In this document: positions 60,653-64,000 of the stretch, piece by piece
Numbering within the stretch: position 1 is the stretch's first letter
How the letters are laid out: each line of letters opens with the position of its first letter
Assembly: GCA_020747065.1 (NCBI GenBank)
Contig: JAGMVK010000018.1
Location: 1,054,001-1,118,000, forward strand
Length of the DNA stretch: 64,000 nucleotides
Reading direction: 5' to 3'
Source of the DNA: Cadophora sp. MPI-SDFR-AT-0126
Taxonomy: Eukaryota > Ascomycota > Leotiomycetes > Helotiales > Ploettnerulaceae
Program-made: the position numbers and the translations under genes
Notes under the pieces: generated by a model
Told to the model about the DNA's origin: nothing
The model's input: the letters and a program-made list of their open reading frames with translations, nothing else
Database searches by the model: none

Positions 60653-63285
60653 ATGACCTACTACAACAGCGAATATCCAGCAGAGAGAGCCAGTTCGCGT
60701 CAGAAAGTGCCATCATTTGGGACTTCTTTGCAACGGGATTCTCCTCCATCACGGCATGTGAGCTCTGCAAGTTCGTACGCAGATCTCCAATATCTCTTTG
60801 GCGTTCAAGACACAATGGAGAACACTCCCAAACCAAACCGGAACCGACGCAAATCCAATAGTAATCCTGACCAAACCAAACACCGCCGCACCAGGAGTGG
60901 TTGCTACACATGTCGGTCCCGCCGTGTCAAGGTGCGTAGACAAAACCAGCGCCTGGTAAGCTCAATGTGTTAAAGCTGACATCTCATAGTGTGATGAACA
61001 CCGCCCTGTTTGCGAGAGTATGTATGGAGCGCTCAAGTCCTTTCCCGGGTACTGATTCTTGCAACAGGGTGCAAGAAAGGGGGCCGAGAATGCGTTTATC
61101 CAGAGACGTCGACATCAGCGAAAGCCTCGAGGAGCGCATCGTCCGGCACTGTAAATACGTCTTCGCAGGAAAGTCCGGCTTCTTCATCTGACGAGTTCGG
61201 TGATGAAGAGGCTGCCCACGAGCGTTTGGAGGTGATACCAGACGAAGACGAAGTCTCAAGTGGCTATGCTCGCTCCACCAGCTTGTCGAAGCATGGGATG
61301 CAACAGACTAACACCAGTCAATTCCTGAGTGGTCAGAAAGGTACAGCTAGATACGGGTCCGAGACTCCTTCTTTGGTCCAGGATAAAGGTGCTTCTCCGA
61401 CACCATCGACCGAAGGATCTATCGGCTACGCTGCACACGACGCAATTGCAATGTCCAGACATAAAAGAACGAGACTGCCCTTAAATTCCAACCCCGATGC
61501 CCTGAGAACCGACTGGTCGCATCTGCCTCTCGATCTGCAGTTCTATCTGACTTATTTCTACGAAAATATAACGCATCTCCATTATTCACTTAAGTTTGAC
61601 TCGGGGAATTTCCTTCAAACGACTTTCCTGGACGCTGCGCTGAGAAACGAGTCCTTACTTTTTGCAGTTGTTGGGTTTTCGGCATTTCAGAGAACATTGC
61701 ACACGTCTCAGGGCAAAATGCAAGACTTCCTCCAGTAAGTGTGGACTCCAGTCTCACAGTCTCTGTCAACTCAGAGAAATGTTCGCGTTCTCTTCAACTA
61801 GCACAAAGTTTCTTGCGGGTGGCTGATTGTTTGGCTTAGGTATTACAACAAAGCCGTTTCTTTACTGTTGAATTCGTTGAAGCGAGGCGAGCAGCACACG
61901 AACGGTACTATGCTGGCCATTCTCCAGCTAGCAACAATAGAAGTGGGTGTATTTGCCGCCTTTCAGTAATGACTGGAACTGACTGTGTAGGAATTTTTGG
62001 GAGATTGGATTAACTTACTTGGGCATCAGAGAGCAGCGTATGAGATACTGACCGAATTGCACACACCCAAGACCGCCATGGCGCACCCGATGACTCGTGT
62101 AATACTGGGCTGGTACATGCGCTTTGATGTTTTTGCTGGCCTGATGGGCGGGTTCGAGACAGTATTGTCTAGGGAGTGGTTTTGTTATGCTCAAGAGTTT
62201 TTTCAACGCCAAGTCACGAACGAGCCTGATATCTTGGACTGGAAAATCGAGTCAGCGATCGCACAGCACCGTCTTGTTGCAATGGACATGTCACTGCTCT
62301 TCGCAAGGAGAGGGAAGGGTGATATTTCGGACGAACAGTTTTGTGTTGAGAACGAGATCATTGCGAGGAGAATCGAAGAATGGAAAAGCAAAATGGACCC
62401 GGCTCTGCAGGACCCCCGCTACCTGGTTACTGATTTCTCGGGAGCACGCCCACTCGATCCCGAAGATATTGTCAATCCATACATACCCGGTGTGTTATAT
62501 AGTGGTCCCTTGTGGGTGATGAACGTAGCCATCATCGACTGGTATGCTATTGACATGATGCACAAATATCAGACTGCTCTTACGATGCAGACCCAACCAA
62601 GCCCTGAGCTCATCATGAAAGCGTATGCCAGCTGTCAATTGTTCGAGGCTGTGGAATTGTGGCCTCAAAGCCCTCCTGGTACTGTCATAGCCTGTCAGGC
62701 AAGTCTTGGAATAGCCTGTTTATTTCTGCCGAGAGATAAAACACATTCTATGTGGGCTCGCAGGAAACTAGCAACCATTGAAATGAATGGGTAAATTCTG
62801 CAGTGTTTCTGGTCGTTCTATTCACTGACAGGGCGAACAGATACATATATCCCTACACATTCCGAACTAAGATGGCCGACCTGTTTCAAGATCGATCATG
62901 CATGCACTGGTGGCTTCCAAATGATGAGTACTACCCACCGATGGTTCGCTCCATTCGAAAGTTTGTGGCAGAACGCACTTCTCAAGCAAAGAACGAGCCT
63001 GCGGAGGACCTACGAGATATGAAGGCGATATTTGCATCACTGAAGCTGAAGGACGATAATTCTAGCGTTTCTCCCATAAAAGAGAAAGGAAAAAGCTCGT
63101 CAAACGACTTATCCATTGCCTCACACCAAGACTCGTACGTCCATCATGGGGGCTTGAACAACATCGACCCTCACGCAGGACAAGACGGCCCTTACCCTCT
63201 GGGTTTTGAGGACAGTCAGGGTTATTGGACTGAAGGTCAGGGCGGAGAGAACTATGGGGCCCCCAGGCAGCCGGGGCATAGTTGA
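60653..63285 (+). CDS. Zn2Cys6 fungal transcription factor
   Basis: Binuclear zinc-cluster regulator of 773 residues. Exons are 60653-60931, 60990-61017, 61068-61734, 61840-61942, 61991-62790 and 62841-63285, with introns of 58, 50, 105, 48 and 50 bp. The zinc cluster has the spacing C84-x2-C87-x6-C94-x6-C101-x2-C104-x6-C111. It is encoded across exons 1, 2 and 3, exon 2 being only 28 bp (CDEHRPVCE plus one base). A basic linker and a disordered acidic/Ser region (about 115-270) follow. An alpha-helical fungal-specific regulatory region (about 290-690: DLQFYLTYFYENITHLHY, NKAVSLLLNSLKRGEQ, ATIEEFLGDWINLLGHQRAA) fits the Fungal_trans_2 type. The C-terminus is Gly-rich (GYWTEGQGGENYG). The start ATG at 60653 lies in a favourable frame, but another ATG at codon 55 could be used. 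Targets are unknown; no biosynthetic gene is adjacent within the window. Confidence 0.9.
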
Positions 63286-64000
63286 ATATCAGTGCACGTG
63301 AAAATGATGAAGAAACGACGAAGTTGAGAGTACACAGTCTGCGAAATCATGGCGACTTTGCCGGGTCAAGTCAATTGGTATCAGCAGCCTCACAACTTTC
63401 AGGCTACTTAGGCCGCTCGTGTTAACACAGGATCAGTCGGGCTGACTTCTTGTGCTTTTGTGTAATTGCGTTCGATGCGCAGCTCGCCAATTTCATTCAG
63501 ATGTGATGGCTTTCAAGGGAGAGTCGTTTGTACTACTTGGAGAGCACAAGTCTATGAGATAGGGCGCAAGATCTGAGATGACGACTCGGAATATGATTTA
63601 AATTGACGATTTCCTACCGTGCCATAATATCCCTGCTGATATTGGAAGAAAAGACTGTGATATCGGATCCTTACGGCCACGCAGGTAAAGTAGAGTCCGA
63701 CTACCAGGATGTGTCGTATTCAGAGGATCACTGGATCTGGCCCTGTGGGAGGTTGCATCTTGCGAAACATGAGGATTGCGATAAACTTTACGATAATAAC
63801 AGACGATGTAACCGATAATTTGGCGGCAGTACGGAAATGAGAGACTAAACTCATGCACCATATTCTCGATGGTTGGTTTGATGGCGCTTCATGGGCAAGA
63901 AAATGCGATGGACGAGCTAATCATTCCGTCTCTCACTTCTTGTTGCCACATAACAATCATTAGAGACCTAGTGAACTCATCATTCTTGGTGATGAATCAA
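63286..64000. other. Intergenic to right edge
   Basis: A 715-bp 3' flank of the Zn2Cys6 gene. The short ORFs at 63598-63861 (-) and 63603-63818 (+) are unsupported. No other feature is seen. Confidence 0.6.

Overview
The window is nuclear DNA of a filamentous ascomycete (Pezizomycotina, most likely Leotiomycetes/Helotiales by protein flavour; the class is an inference). Genes carry short introns of mostly 46-113 bp with GT..AG ends and CTAAC/CTAAT-like branch points. They are separated by long intergenic stretches rich in microsatellites. One transposon shows the hallmarks of repeat-induced point mutation (RIP). I give 17 protein-coding genes, one dead transposase and one doubtful fragment. 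Exon joins were chosen so that the frame closes and the protein matches its family across each junction.

Layout. 1-4 kb: SEH1 nucleoporin (cut by the left edge) and an atypical fungal protein kinase, both on the minus strand. 6.8-18.4 kb: a minus-strand run of LON protease (mitochondrial), BRO1 (ESCRT/endosomal sorting), MDJ1 (mitochondrial DnaJ) and a SAP30-like Sin3/HDAC subunit. 21.5-33.1 kb: a C2H2 plus fungal-transcription-factor-domain regulator (+), a secreted GH45 endoglucanase (-), a secreted alpha/beta hydrolase (+) and an intracellular GH13 alpha-glucosidase (+). 33.1-35.6 kb: a 2.4-kb pogo/Fot1-type DNA transposon with perfect 80-bp terminal inverted repeats, a TA target duplication and a RIP-wrecked transposase, inserted just after the GH13 stop codon. 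36.6-52.6 kb: a membrane-anchored MOSC (mARC-like) protein (-), condensin SMC2 (-) head-to-head with a hotdog thioesterase (+), the delta-9 fatty-acid desaturase OLE1 (-) and a UapA-type uric acid/xanthine permease (-). 52.6-60.6 kb: an 8-kb stretch with no convincing gene, followed by a Zn2Cys6 transcription factor (+) and about 0.7 kb of non-coding sequence to the right edge.

How the genes relate. Most are single housekeeping genes. Two functional associations stand out. LON and MDJ1, which cooperate in degrading misfolded matrix proteins in yeast, lie about 5.4 kb apart on the same strand. A carbohydrate-active stretch (GH45, hydrolase, GH13) follows a transcription factor. The least ordinary object is the RIP-damaged pogo element, whose ends are pristine while its interior is mutated. 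I found no RNA gene, CRISPR array or novel multi-gene system that I can defend.
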